A stretch of DNA of 22,391 nucleotides from an uncultured Eubacterium sp. Its GTDB lineage: Bacteria > Bacillota > Clostridia > Lachnospirales > Lachnospiraceae. Under the pieces are notes generated by a model that ran no database searches, had not been told where the DNA came from, and was given only the letters and a program-made list of their open reading frames with translations. This document shows, piece by piece, positions 15,891-22,391 of the stretch. Made by a program: the position numbers and the translations under genes. The DNA lies in assembly GCA_900548465.1 (NCBI GenBank), contig URKY01000040.1:1-22391 (forward strand), written 5' to 3'. Each line of letters begins with the position of its first letter. Positions within the stretch are counted from its first letter, which is position 1.

Positions 15891-17096
15891 TTATAATTCT
15901 ACAGCTCCGTCTTCTGAAACATAAGTAATTTTAGATGCACCATCGTCTCTCTTAAAACTTACATATTCCTGTATGTCAATATTATCTTTCTTTGCTATAA
16001 GCTCTGTTTTAGTTCCTATACTTCTAAGTTTCGTTGCTAAAGACAATGCATATTTTCTAAAATTCGGGTCATATATAATTACTTCATAGTCATAATCTGT
16101 TTCTTTTGTGTAATTCTTAGCACCAATAGCCATCATTATCTGATCCATATATACGGCAAAACCAATTGACGGGGCATTTTTCCCAAACTGTGAAAGTAGT
16201 TTGTCGTAACGTCCACCGGCAACAATGTAATCACCTGAACCATAAGTGTACCCTTTGAAAATAATTCCGGTATAATATCCATAATTGCTTAAAGTTCCAA
16301 GATCAAAACTAATATAATCCGATACACCGTAATCCTCTAAAATTGAATAAAGCTTTTCCAGACGTTTTATGGCTGATAATGATTTTTGATTTGTTGTAAT
16401 TTCCTTAGCTTTCTCCAAAACTTCCACAGAACCGAAAAGTTCAGGAAGTTTTAAAAGTGCTTCTTTTACGCGGCCTGTTACTTTTTCCCTGTCTAATATT
16501 TCTTCTACGCCAAAATCATTTTTGTTAATAATCATTTCGTCCAGTTCATTTTGAACTTCTTTTTTTAAACCACATTCAGATATAAGTCCTTTATAAAAAT
16601 CAACATGACCGATTTCAACTAAAAATTCCTTTAAGCCAACTGATTTAAGAGCTTCTACTACTAAAGCAATCATTTCAGCGTCAGCTTCTACGGAATCATC
16701 ATTAATAAGTTCACAGCCAAGCTGGGTTATTTCTTTTAATTTTCCCTGCAATTCTGAATTGTTAATATATGTATTGGCGTTATAACATAGTTTTACAGGA
16801 ACATTGACGTCCATATAGTATTTTGCAACAAGCCTTGCAATTGAAGGTGTTACGTCAGGTCTTAAAACTAAAGTATTTCCTTCCCTGTCAAAAAACTTGT
16901 ATAGATTTTTGGATGCCACAGAACCTCTTTCCTTGCTGAATATATCAAAATATTCAAAAGTCGGTGTCTGGATATTGTGATAACCGGATAAATTAAATAT
17001 CCTGTTTATTTTATTTTCAATTGTCATTTTGACAGCACATTCCCTGCCATAAATATCCCGTACTCCTACAGGAGTGTGTAATAAAACTTCTTCCAT
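15891..17096 (-). CDS. hisZ: ATP phosphoribosyltransferase regulatory subunit (HisS-like)
   Basis: A 401-residue histidyl-tRNA-synthetase-like protein without the C-terminal anticodon-binding domain of HisS, the normal layout of HisZ. Class II synthetase motifs are recognisable: LRPDVTPSIARLV (motif 2 region) and YGSGDYIVAGGRYDKLLSQFGKNAPSIGFAVY (motif 3 region). HisZ neither charges tRNA nor catalyses; it activates short HisG and relays histidine feedback. It is the first gene of the operon, with AAAGGAG six bases before the ATG and a ~60-base leader from the promoter at 17164-17190. Confidence 0.95.
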   Translation of the reverse strand: MEEVLLHTPVGVRDIYGRECAVKMTIENKINRIFNLSGYHNIQTPTFEYFDIFSKERGSVASKNLYKFFDREGNTLVLRPDVTPSIARLVAKYYMDVNVPVKLCYNANTYINNSELQGKLKEITQLGCELINDDSVEADAEMIALVVEALKSVGLKEFLVEIGHVDFYKGLISECGLKKEVQNELDEMIINKNDFGVEEILDREKVTGRVKEALLKLPELFGSVEVLEKAKEITTNQKSLSAIKRLEKLYSILEDYGVSDYISFDLGTLSNYGYYTGIIFKGYTYGSGDYIVAGGRYDKLLSQFGKNAPSIGFAVYMDQIMMAIGAKNYTKETDYDYEVIIYDPNFRKYALSLATKLRSIGTKTELIAKKDNIDIQEYVSFKRDDGASKITYVSEDGAVEL

Positions 17097-17157
17097 AAGT
17101 TCTCCTTTATACTTTAATATAGTAAAGTAGTAGCGTGCTACCTTGTTAGCAAATTAA
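17097..17157 (-). promoter_or_regulatory. Short leader of the his operon with small hairpins
   Basis: About 60 bases lie between the predicted start and hisZ. On the minus strand GCTA...TAGC and the overlapping GTAG-CACG-CTAC form mutually exclusive small stems, and ACTTTA-CTATAT-TAAAGT forms a third just before the ribosome binding site AAAGGAG. There is no poly-T terminator and no run of His codons, so classic attenuation is not supported. A regulatory role is speculative. Confidence 0.35.
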
Positions 17158-17163
17158 ACATAT

Positions 17164-17190
17164 ATTATACTAAATTTTGATTCCTGTCAA
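17164..17190 (-). promoter_or_regulatory. Promoter of the his operon
   Basis: Minus-strand TTGACA (17185-17190) and TATAAT (17164-17169) both match the sigma-A consensus exactly, but the spacer is only 15 bases. A 17-base spacer would use TAATAT (17162-17167), a 4/6 match. The promoter lies just after the recU stop, with no terminator between, so some readthrough from recU is expected. Confidence 0.8.
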
Positions 17191-17200
17191 CAATACTACG

Positions 17201-17737
17201 TTAATTTTCCCTCTCATTCAGATCTCTTTGAATCCCTTCCAGATAGTGAATTAGCGCTCCCGGTGCTGCATTTAACCTATAATCTTTGTTTATTTCATCA
17301 TATGTAAAGCTCTTTCTTCCACCACTAATACTTCTTTCATAAAAACGTTTTATATCCTGAAAAGGTATATAATAAGTCTCATTTAAGGATGTAAAAAATA
17401 AAATAATAAAACTTATGCCACCCTGTTTTTCAAAATCTTCCATAAACTTTATCTGATGTTCATGAATATTCATCATTGGAAAAGTCTTTACAGCACATTC
17501 TTTTGCATCAAAACAAATGGGAATTCCCTGAACTGTTCCAATGTAGTCAACTGTACTTTGTTTATCAAAATATGCCAGAGTAATATGTCTTGATTCCTGA
17601 TCAATTCTTACAGGAGTAATTGGTGTTGGTATTTTTTGAATAAGCGCCAGATTTTTTTCTCTGTAATTAATATTTGTCATATTTATCATGTCTTCTAAGG
17701 TTGAACCACGAAGACCCCGCGAGTTCCATGTACCCAT
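17201..17737 (-). CDS. recU: Holliday junction resolvase RecU
   Basis: A 178-residue RecU, the dimeric nuclease that cuts Holliday junctions in Firmicutes during recombination repair. Conserved features are NSRGLRGSTLEDMINMTN (Glu15), KIPTPITPV (35-43), STVDYIG (Asp64), CFDAKE (Asp77, Glu80, Lys79) and HEHQIKFME (His94, Gln95). The N-terminal tail of about 30 residues found in B. subtilis RecU is missing, so the protein starts almost at the first motif. The ATG has GGAG seven bases upstream, inside the end of the preceding gene (gap two bases). In many Firmicutes recU pairs with a penicillin-binding protein gene; here it follows two pseudouridine synthases instead. Confidence 0.93.
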   Translation of the reverse strand: MGTWNSRGLRGSTLEDMINMTNINYREKNLALIQKIPTPITPVRIDQESRHITLAYFDKQSTVDYIGTVQGIPICFDAKECAVKTFPMMNIHEHQIKFMEDFEKQGGISFIILFFTSLNETYYIPFQDIKRFYERSISGGRKSFTYDEINKDYRLNAAPGALIHYLEGIQRDLNEREN

Positions 17738-17739
17738 AA

Positions 17740-18717
17740 TTAGTCTCCTATTAAAAAATTATTAAATTCATTGGAAATAATTTTTTTAAAACCGGAAGGT
17801 AAATCAGCTGTTATTTCTTTATTTGAAAGATTACTTCCTTCTAAAACACCAAAATCAAGTTTCCAAGCATGAAGAAGCTGATTTTTAATACCATATTTAC
17901 TTTTAAAACTATCATTTATTTTTTTATTTCCATATTTGTAGTCTCCTATTATACCATGATTAACTGATGCAAGATGTGCACGAATCTGATGAGGTTTTCC
18001 CGTAATTAACTTTACTTTCAGTAATGTCAGATTTTCATTTGATACTAAAGGTTCATACTCTGTTTCTATATAATTGTCATTTGCATTATCTGTTATTTTT
18101 ACCTTATTATTTTTTTCATCTTTCACAAGATAACCTGATATTCTGTGTGCTGAATCAATTTTCCCTGAAACGAGGGCAAGATAATATTTGTCCATTGTTC
18201 TTTCTTTAAACATTTTGCTCATAAACTGAAGGCCGAAAAGTGATTTTCCTGCGACTATCAGACCGCTTGTATTTCTGTCTAATCTGTTGCATACTCCCGG
18301 TTTAAAAGTTTTTAACTCTTCAATTGTTAACTGATTTGAATTTATAAGATAAGAAATGATGTATTCATTAATGGAGTTTTCTTTATTGTCAGCCTTCTGA
18401 CTCAGCATACCTGAAGGTTTGTTTACAATTATTACATCCCGGTCTTCATATACAATATCCAGACTCTTTAAAGGAACAATTTCTATCGGAGTCTTATTGC
18501 CTGTAAATTTGTCGATTGTATCGTCAGCCATGAAAATCTTTACCGTGTCCCCTACGGATAATTTATCTTTTCCGTCTGATTTTTTTCCGTTTAAAGTTAT
18601 ATTCTTTTTTCTCAGCATTTTGTAAATAAATCCGGAAGAAGCTTCTTTAAAATATTTAAATAAATATTTATCAAAACGTTGTCCGGCTTCATTTTTGGTT
18701 ATAGTTATTTCTTTCAT
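17740..18717 (-). CDS. RluA-family pseudouridine synthase
   Basis: A 325-residue RNA pseudouridine synthase of the RluA/RluC/RluD family. An S4 RNA-binding domain occupies residues ~1-65 (RFDKYLFKYFKEASSGFIYKMLRKKNITLNG). The catalytic motif GVCNRLDRNTSGLIV places the nucleophilic Asp at 147. KPHQIRAHLA near 240 is the usual motif III. The family modifies uridines in 23S rRNA or tRNA; the exact site cannot be read from sequence. It begins 13 bases after the RsuA-family gene and ends two bases before recU. Confidence 0.93.
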   Translation of the reverse strand: MKEITITKNEAGQRFDKYLFKYFKEASSGFIYKMLRKKNITLNGKKSDGKDKLSVGDTVKIFMADDTIDKFTGNKTPIEIVPLKSLDIVYEDRDVIIVNKPSGMLSQKADNKENSINEYIISYLINSNQLTIEELKTFKPGVCNRLDRNTSGLIVAGKSLFGLQFMSKMFKERTMDKYYLALVSGKIDSAHRISGYLVKDEKNNKVKITDNANDNYIETEYEPLVSNENLTLLKVKLITGKPHQIRAHLASVNHGIIGDYKYGNKKINDSFKSKYGIKNQLLHAWKLDFGVLEGSNLSNKEITADLPSGFKKIISNEFNNFLIGD

Positions 18718-18730
18718 ATTAATATTTCCA

Positions 18731-19435
18731 TTATTTATGTTTAATTAGCATTTCTATTTCTTTCTTAGTTAATTCCCTGTATTCTCCGGACTTTAATTTT
18801 TCATCCAATATAAGTGGTCCCATGGATATTCTTTTTAAATATACAACCGTCAAACCAATTGTCTTAAACATTCGTTTTACCTGATGGTATTTTCCTTCCG
18901 TTATAGTTATAAATGCAGTATTTGCATTAGCACCAATTTTTAAGACAGCGGGTTTTGTGAGATTTTTTTCTCCAATATCAATTCCTGATGCAAAAGTTTT
19001 AATATCGCTTTCTATTAAATTGCCGTCCAATTCAACGTAATAAGTTTTATTAACGTGTTTTCCGGGAGATAACAGATTGTGGGAAAGTTCCCCATCATTT
19101 GTTATTAATAACAAGCCCTCAGTATCTTTGTCTAGTCTGCCCACAGGAAAAAGTCCTTTTTTCTGTCTCACATCAAGAAGGTCAATAACAGTCCTGCAGT
19201 TATTATCAGATACTGCAGACAAAACTCCGGCCGGCTTGTTTAACATATAGTAATAAAACTTATTGTACTCAAGATTAATGTCATTGTATGTAACTTTATC
19301 AGCATTTTCATCTATATGTAATTCCGGTTTCTTTATAATAATATTGTTTACTTTTACTTTTCCATGCCGAATCAGTTCTTTAACCTGTGTTCTGGAACCA
19401 ATACCAAGGGTTGTTAAATATTTATCAAGTCTCAT
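18731..19435 (-). CDS. RsuA/RluB-family pseudouridine synthase
   Basis: A 234-residue rRNA pseudouridine synthase. An N-terminal S4 domain (MRLDKYLTTLGIGSRTQVKELIRHGKVKVNN) is followed by the catalytic motif PVGRLDKDTEGLLLITNDG (Asp at about 102) and the family-typical ITEGKYHQVKRMFKTIG. RsuA-type enzymes modify 16S or 23S rRNA; the position is not predictable here. The ATG at 19435 is chosen because AAAGGTGG precedes it and the protein then starts at the conserved MRLDKY. An in-frame ATG at 19474 has no ribosome binding site and lies in a hairpin. It shares a short operon with the RluA-family gene and recU. Confidence 0.94.
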   Translation of the reverse strand: MRLDKYLTTLGIGSRTQVKELIRHGKVKVNNIIIKKPELHIDENADKVTYNDINLEYNKFYYYMLNKPAGVLSAVSDNNCRTVIDLLDVRQKKGLFPVGRLDKDTEGLLLITNDGELSHNLLSPGKHVNKTYYVELDGNLIESDIKTFASGIDIGEKNLTKPAVLKIGANANTAFITITEGKYHQVKRMFKTIGLTVVYLKRISMGPLILDEKLKSGEYRELTKKEIEMLIKHK

Positions 19436-19438
19436 TTT

Positions 19439-19446
19439 CCACCTTT
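19439..19446 (-). promoter_or_regulatory. Ribosome binding site fixing the start of the RsuA-family gene
   Basis: Minus-strand AAAGGTGG, with the AGG core six bases before ATG 19433-19435. It supports the shorter protein. Confidence 0.7.
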
Positions 19447-19454
19447 TATAGAAC

Positions 19455-19492
19455 AAGGGCATACATATCAGCATCCTAATATGACAGCCCTT
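19455..19492 (-). other. Two-part hairpin between the cupin gene and the RsuA-family gene
   Basis: An outer stem AAGGGC / GCCCTT (19487-19492 with 19455-19460) and an inner stem CATAT / ATATG (19479-19483 with 19464-19468) are joined by a symmetric 3-by-3 internal loop, with a ten-base terminal loop. No T-run follows, so it is a poor terminator. It may be a leader structure, an RNA-stability element or chance. Confidence 0.4.
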
Positions 19493-19520
19493 TCTTAACC
19501 TTTTTTATTAATGAAGCCTG

Positions 19521-19955
19521 TTATTTATTAACTTCATTATATAATTCAACTATTCTCTTACTTTGTTCTTTTGTAATTTTGATTTTTGGTGAATTATCAT
19601 CTGATGTATTTCTGTTTTCAATAATCAGGCATGTACAATTCTTTTCAGGAGTATGGGTATGAAATGTTCCCTTTTTGACATTGTATAATTTCAATGGTTC
19701 CAGTTTAATTGCGCTGATTTCACCAATATCATCACCCTGACCTCCAAGGAATAATGTAAAATCCCCGGTTAATACTACAAAAATCTCATCAGTTTCATTA
19801 TGTTTTTGCATATTATCTATTCTGTCAGGTTCTAATTCATCTATGTATCTGAGTTCTGCAACACGCCATGATTCAAAATCAATTAAAGGCAGATAACCTT
19901 CACCGTTAAATGCAGAAACTTCAAGACTGTCGCCGAACAATACTTCTTTTTCCAT
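19521..19955 (-). CDS. Small cupin-fold protein
   Basis: A 144-residue protein with a single cupin-like domain. The first cupin motif is QKHNETDEIFVVLTGDFTLFLG (His52, Glu55/Glu58) and the second is GTFHTHTPEKNCTCLIIEN (His99, His101). Enough possible metal ligands remain for a bound metal ion, but the substrate is unknown. No signal peptide. It starts eight bases after ridA, so the two are co-transcribed. A stress, amino-acid or carbohydrate metabolism role would be a guess. Confidence 0.8.
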   Translation of the reverse strand: MEKEVLFGDSLEVSAFNGEGYLPLIDFESWRVAELRYIDELEPDRIDNMQKHNETDEIFVVLTGDFTLFLGGQGDDIGEISAIKLEPLKLYNVKKGTFHTHTPEKNCTCLIIENRNTSDDNSPKIKITKEQSKRIVELYNEVNK

Positions 19956-19963
19956 ATCTACTC

Positions 19964-20335
19964 CTATATTTCAGCAATTACTTCTACTTCGCAAAGAACA
20001 TTCTTTGGTAATGTCTTAACGGCAACACAACTTCTTGCAGGTTTTTCCGTAAAATATTTTCCATAAATCTCGTTAAATGTTGCAAAATCATTCATATCAG
20101 CTAAAAAGCAAACTGTTTTAATAGCTTTTTTGTAAGATGTTCCTGCTTCTTCAAGAATAGCACCAAGGTTTTTCATAACCTGCTCTGTCTGTTCTGTAAT
20201 AGTTGTTCCTACAATCTCTCCATTTTCAGGATTAAGGGCAATCTGACCTGATGTAAATAAAAGGTTACCTGTTACAATTGCCTGTGAATACGGTCCAATA
20301 GCTGCAGGAGCTTTATTTGTACTTATTTTTTTCAT
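19964..20335 (-). CDS. ridA: RidA-family enamine/imine deaminase
   Basis: A 123-residue RidA (YjgF/YER057c/UK114) protein that hydrolyses reactive 2-aminoacrylate and related enamines made by PLP enzymes such as threonine/serine dehydratase, protecting other PLP enzymes. Motifs: AAIGPYSQAI, LLFTSGQIALNP, EKPARSCVAV with the key Arg at 101, and CEVEVIAEI with Glu at 116. The Arg and Glu that define active RidA are both present. Its promoter lies inside a long inverted repeat (see 20341-20406). The ribosome binding site AAGAAGG, nine bases before the ATG, falls in the right arm of that repeat. Confidence 0.96.
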   Translation of the reverse strand: MKKISTNKAPAAIGPYSQAIVTGNLLFTSGQIALNPENGEIVGTTITEQTEQVMKNLGAILEEAGTSYKKAIKTVCFLADMNDFATFNEIYGKYFTEKPARSCVAVKTLPKNVLCEVEVIAEI

Positions 20336-20340
20336 AATAA

Positions 20341-20406
20341 AAAACCTTCTTTCTATAAACTACACTATATTTTACACGTTATAGTTGTTTATATCAAGAA
20401 GGTTTT
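20341..20406 (-). terminator. Long terminator-like hairpin after the M23 gene, ending at the ridA start
   Basis: On the minus strand the arms AAAACCTTCTT...ACTATA (20380-20406) and TATAGT...AAGAAGGTTTT (20341-20369) are nearly complementary over 27-29 bases, with a ten-base loop (20370-20379), ending in a run of six T (20339-20344). The outer 11 base pairs are perfect. Readthrough RNA from the M23 gene would fold here, stopping transcription and masking the ridA ribosome binding site. Confidence 0.75.
20369..20397 (-). promoter_or_regulatory. Promoter of ridA-cupin, nested in the hairpin
   Basis: Minus-strand TTGATA (20392-20397) and TAAAAT (20369-20374) are exactly 17 bases apart. The predicted start is near 20362, so the ridA transcript contains only the right arm of the inverted repeat and cannot form the full hairpin. 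Confidence 0.7.
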
Positions 20407-20438
20407 ATTAAAAAATCCTATTATAATAATATCTTTTA

Positions 20439-21275
20439 TCAATAGTCTCCGTACAAAACATTATTTTCCAAATATCTCAAAATATTATAAGGGTTAACAC
20501 TTAATTCCTCAAAGTTTTCAGTTTTAATATATATTCCAAAATGAAGATGAACATCAAATTTACCGGTTGTTCCTTCTTTTTTCCCATAACCGGTATCTCC
20601 CATATATCCAAGTAGAGTTCCTGCAGAAATTTTATCTCCTTTTTTTATATTTGAATAAGAACTTAGGTGGGCATAATAAAAATATCCCCCATTATTGCTT
20701 CTGATACCTACACGATAACCGCCTTTTTCAAGCCATCCGAGATTCTCCACAGTACCATCCGTAACACTAATAACAGGATAAAAACCGCTGACATTGTTCA
20801 CTGCCATAATATCACATCCTTCATGGGCGTATTTTCCGTTATAATTTCTCCCTTCTCCAAAAGAATCTTCAAAATTAATCCAATACTTTCCTGATTTACT
20901 TTTAACTACAGGAAAATATTCTAAATCATCATAAATTGCGGCAATGGCTTTAGTTAATTTATTAAAATTATCAGGATACAAAGACATATACATTTTCCTG
21001 CTTTTTTTGAATTCGCTATAAGAAACTACTTTATCATTAATTTCCTCTTTTCCTGTAAGATAACTTACAGTAAGAATTTCAGACAAATTAATATTATTTT
21101 TTTCAGCTAATTCCTTCGCTGCCTCTATTCCACTTTTGTTAATATTCTGATGTCTAAATAGCGACGACTCATGAGGATTGCATGGAATATAATATAAAGA
21201 TGAAATAATATTATCCTGTAAATAAGCACAAATGATTGAAAGTAAAATTATAACAGTTATCATATATTTTTTCAT
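20439..21275 (-). CDS. M23-family metallopeptidase with N-terminal membrane anchor or signal
   Basis: About 278 residues from the preferred start. The N-terminus MKKYMITVIILLSIICAYL is a signal peptide or anchor with no lipobox. The C-terminal peptidase domain (LytM/lysostaphin type, cleaving peptidoglycan cross-links) has the zinc-site motifs HEGCDIMA (His ~151, Asp ~155) and HLHFGIY (His ~243 and ~245), plus FYYAHLSSY with a further His. All ligands are intact, so activity is likely. The intervening region (30-135) is of unknown fold. Earlier in-frame ATGs at 21296 and 21314 lie inside the upstream hairpin without ribosome binding sites; the preferred one has only a weak AGCGG. Flanked on both sides by terminator-like hairpins, it looks like a single-gene unit. 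Confidence 0.88.
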   Translation of the reverse strand: MKKYMITVIILLSIICAYLQDNIISSLYYIPCNPHESSLFRHQNINKSGIEAAKELAEKNNINLSEILTVSYLTGKEEINDKVVSYSEFKKSRKMYMSLYPDNFNKLTKAIAAIYDDLEYFPVVKSKSGKYWINFEDSFGEGRNYNGKYAHEGCDIMAVNNVSGFYPVISVTDGTVENLGWLEKGGYRVGIRSNNGGYFYYAHLSSYSNIKKGDKISAGTLLGYMGDTGYGKKEGTTGKFDVHLHFGIYIKTENFEELSVNPYNILRYLENNVLYGDY

Positions 21276-21280
21276 AACAA

Positions 21281-21324
21281 AACCGCTTATAAGCATTATA
21301 AATAATATATGCATATAAGCGGTT
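21281..21324 (-). terminator. Terminator of the ABC exporter gene
   Basis: Perfect 11-base arms AACCGCTTATA (21314-21324) and TATAAGCGGTT (21281-21291) are extended inward by GCAT/ATGC after one A-A mismatch position, with a 12-base AT-only loop. On the minus strand it runs into TTTTGTT just before the M23 ATG. The hairpin lies 17 bases past the ABC stop codon. Confidence 0.75.
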
Positions 21325-21341
21325 ATTTAAAACTTTGATTA

Positions 21342-22391
21342 TTAATTAGCACTTCCTGTCTGTAACTTATAATAAGTACCTTTTTCTTCCATTAATTCGT
21401 CGTGGCTTCCACGTTCAATTATTCTTCCCTGTTCAAGAACCATTATACAGTCACTGTTTTTAATTGTTGAAAGTCTGTGAGCAATAACAAAAGTTGTCCT
21501 TCCCTTCATTAATGCATCCATACCTTCCTGAACAATACGTTCAGTTCTTGTATCAATACTTGAAGTAGCTTCATCTAAGATAAGAGCCGGTGGATTAGCA
21601 ACTGCAGCTCTTGCAATTGAAAGCAACTGTCTCTGCCCCTGAGATAAGTTTCCACCATCTCCTGTAAGCATTGTGTTATAACCATCAGGAAGTCTTCGTA
21701 TAAAGCTGTCTGCATTTGCAAGTTTTGCGGCAGCAATAACTTCTTCGTCTGTTGCATCTAACTTACCATAACGGATATTTTCCATGACAGTTCCCGTAAA
21801 TAAATGCGTATCCTGCAAAACAATTCCAAGGGAACGACGCAGATCAGCTTTTTTAATTTTGTTGATGTTTATACCGTCATATCTGATTTTTCCATCCTGT
21901 ATATCGTAAAATCTGTTTATAAGGTTAGTAATTGTTGTTTTACCGGCACCTGTTGATCCGACAAAGGCAATTTTTTGTCCCGGATTAGCGTATAGTTTAA
22001 CATCATGAAGTACAATTTTGTCATCATTATATCCAAAGTCAACTCCGTCAAAGACAATTTCACCCTTCATTTCCTTATATGTTGTGGTGCTTGTATCTTT
22101 GTGATAATGTTTCCATGCCCACATTCCGGTTCTCTCACTACACTCAACAATTACACCTTTTTCTTTTTTGCATCTTACAAGAGTAACGTAACCGTCATCC
22201 ACTTCAGGCTTTTCGTTTAATAATTTAAAAATTCTGTCTGCCCCGGCTAAAGCCATAACAATACTGTTCATCTGCATTGTTATCTGGTTGATTGGCTGTG
22301 AAAACTGCTTATTATATGTCAAAAAACTAATTAAAGCACCGGGCGTCATCGAAAATCCAAATAAACCGTTTATGGCAATCACCGCCCCAAC
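21342..22391 (-). CDS. ABC exporter, C-terminal half: end of transmembrane domain plus ATPase (partial)
   Basis: An open frame runs to the window edge, so the N-terminal membrane domain is missing; about 349 residues are visible. The first ~55 complete the transmembrane domain (INGLFGFSMTPGALISFLTYNKQFSQPINQI). The ATPase domain has Walker A GSTGAGKTT, the Q loop (GIVLQDTHLF), signature LSQGQRQ, Walker B ALILDEATSSID and the H-loop IAHRLST, all intact. This is the fused export type (MdlB/LmrA-like), often acting as a heterodimer with a second half encoded next door, here outside the window. A ~45-residue insert between membrane and ATPase domains (GYVTLVRCKKEKG...ERTGMWAWKHYH) is, as I recall, common in Lachnospiraceae members. 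The substrate is unknown. Confidence 0.95.
   Translation of the reverse strand, partial: VGAVIAINGLFGFSMTPGALISFLTYNKQFSQPINQITMQMNSIVMALAGADRIFKLLNEKPEVDDGYVTLVRCKKEKGVIVECSERTGMWAWKHYHKDTSTTTYKEMKGEIVFDGVDFGYNDDKIVLHDVKLYANPGQKIAFVGSTGAGKTTITNLINRFYDIQDGKIRYDGININKIKKADLRRSLGIVLQDTHLFTGTVMENIRYGKLDATDEEVIAAAKLANADSFIRRLPDGYNTMLTGDGGNLSQGQRQLLSIARAAVANPPALILDEATSSIDTRTERIVQEGMDALMKGRTTFVIAHRLSTIKNSDCIMVLEQGRIIERGSHDELMEEKGTYYKLQTGSAN

Noticed and set aside
15891..17096. A second histidyl-tRNA synthetase
   Set aside because: The protein lacks the anticodon-binding domain and sits next to short-form HisG, which fits HisZ.
17097..17160. T-box riboswitch in front of hisZ
   Set aside because: AACAAGGTAGCAC only loosely matches the T-box sequence, the leader is about 60 bases (too short for stem I), and there is no terminator hairpin with a T-run.
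17097..17160. Histidine attenuator with a leader peptide
   Set aside because: I see no short open frame with consecutive His codons and no terminator.
19455..19492. Hairpin as the terminator of ridA-cupin
   Set aside because: No T-run follows either side; the base of the stem runs into GTTCTATAAAAGG, so intrinsic termination is unlikely.
1..22391. Mobile elements, CRISPR arrays, tRNA/rRNA genes, toxin-antitoxin or phage-defence genes
   Set aside because: I looked on both strands and saw no transposase, integrase, direct-repeat array, tRNA-like cloverleaf or recognised defence protein.

Overview
The window is AT-rich (about one third G+C by eye) and densely coded. Its gene content points to a low-GC Gram-positive of the class Clostridia, most likely a Lachnospiraceae member. 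The evidence is an L27 N-terminus carrying the Firmicutes Prp cleavage extension, the rplU-prp-rpmA cluster, the TIGR03960/TIGR03936/RNase E-G trio, a YesM/YesN-type two-component system, RecU, short-form HisG with HisZ, and strong AGGAGG ribosome binding sites. I cannot name the species. Almost everything lies on the minus strand; the only plus-strand gene is a PHP phosphoesterase at 11305-11976. I see no tRNA, rRNA, CRISPR array, insertion sequence or phage gene, and no gene-free stretch longer than about 120 bases.

Region A (11.27 kb down to 1, minus strand) looks like one long transcription unit. It starts at a sigma-A-like promoter at 11238-11266 and runs through a B12-type radical SAM protein (TIGR03960), its DUF2344 partner and an RNase E/G. 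It then continues into a carbohydrate-type solute-binding lipoprotein, a YesM-like sensor kinase, a YesN-like regulator split by a frameshift, a SanA/YdcF-like membrane protein and a DUF4317 protein. It ends in rplU, prp and the start of rpmA, which have their own promoter and an L21-leader-like structured 5' UTR. The first three and last three genes are a familiar ribosome/RNA-maintenance neighbourhood in Clostridia. The sensing block between them looks inserted, and it has no ABC permease.

Region B (17.2 kb down to 12.0 kb, minus strand) is a histidine operon, hisZ-hisG-hisD-hisB-hisIE, behind a promoter with consensus -35 and -10 hexamers. hisC, hisH, hisA and hisF are absent. The HisIE protein carries a ~200-residue N-terminal domain that looks like a shortened, catalytically dead HisF. 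The operon converges on the PHP gene and shares a bidirectional terminator with it.

Region C (22.4 to 17.2 kb, minus strand) starts with the C-terminal half of an ABC exporter, a terminator hairpin and an M23 peptidase. Next comes a long hairpin that contains the ridA promoter, then ridA and a cupin gene. A small structured intergenic element follows, then two pseudouridine synthases (RsuA and RluA families) and recU.

The observations most worth a second look are the degenerate HisF-HisIE fusion, the ridA promoter nested inside a terminator-like inverted repeat, the frameshifted YesN regulator, and the orphan binding-protein/two-component block inside a ribosomal neighbourhood. I found no clear evidence of a wholly new defence or mobile system.
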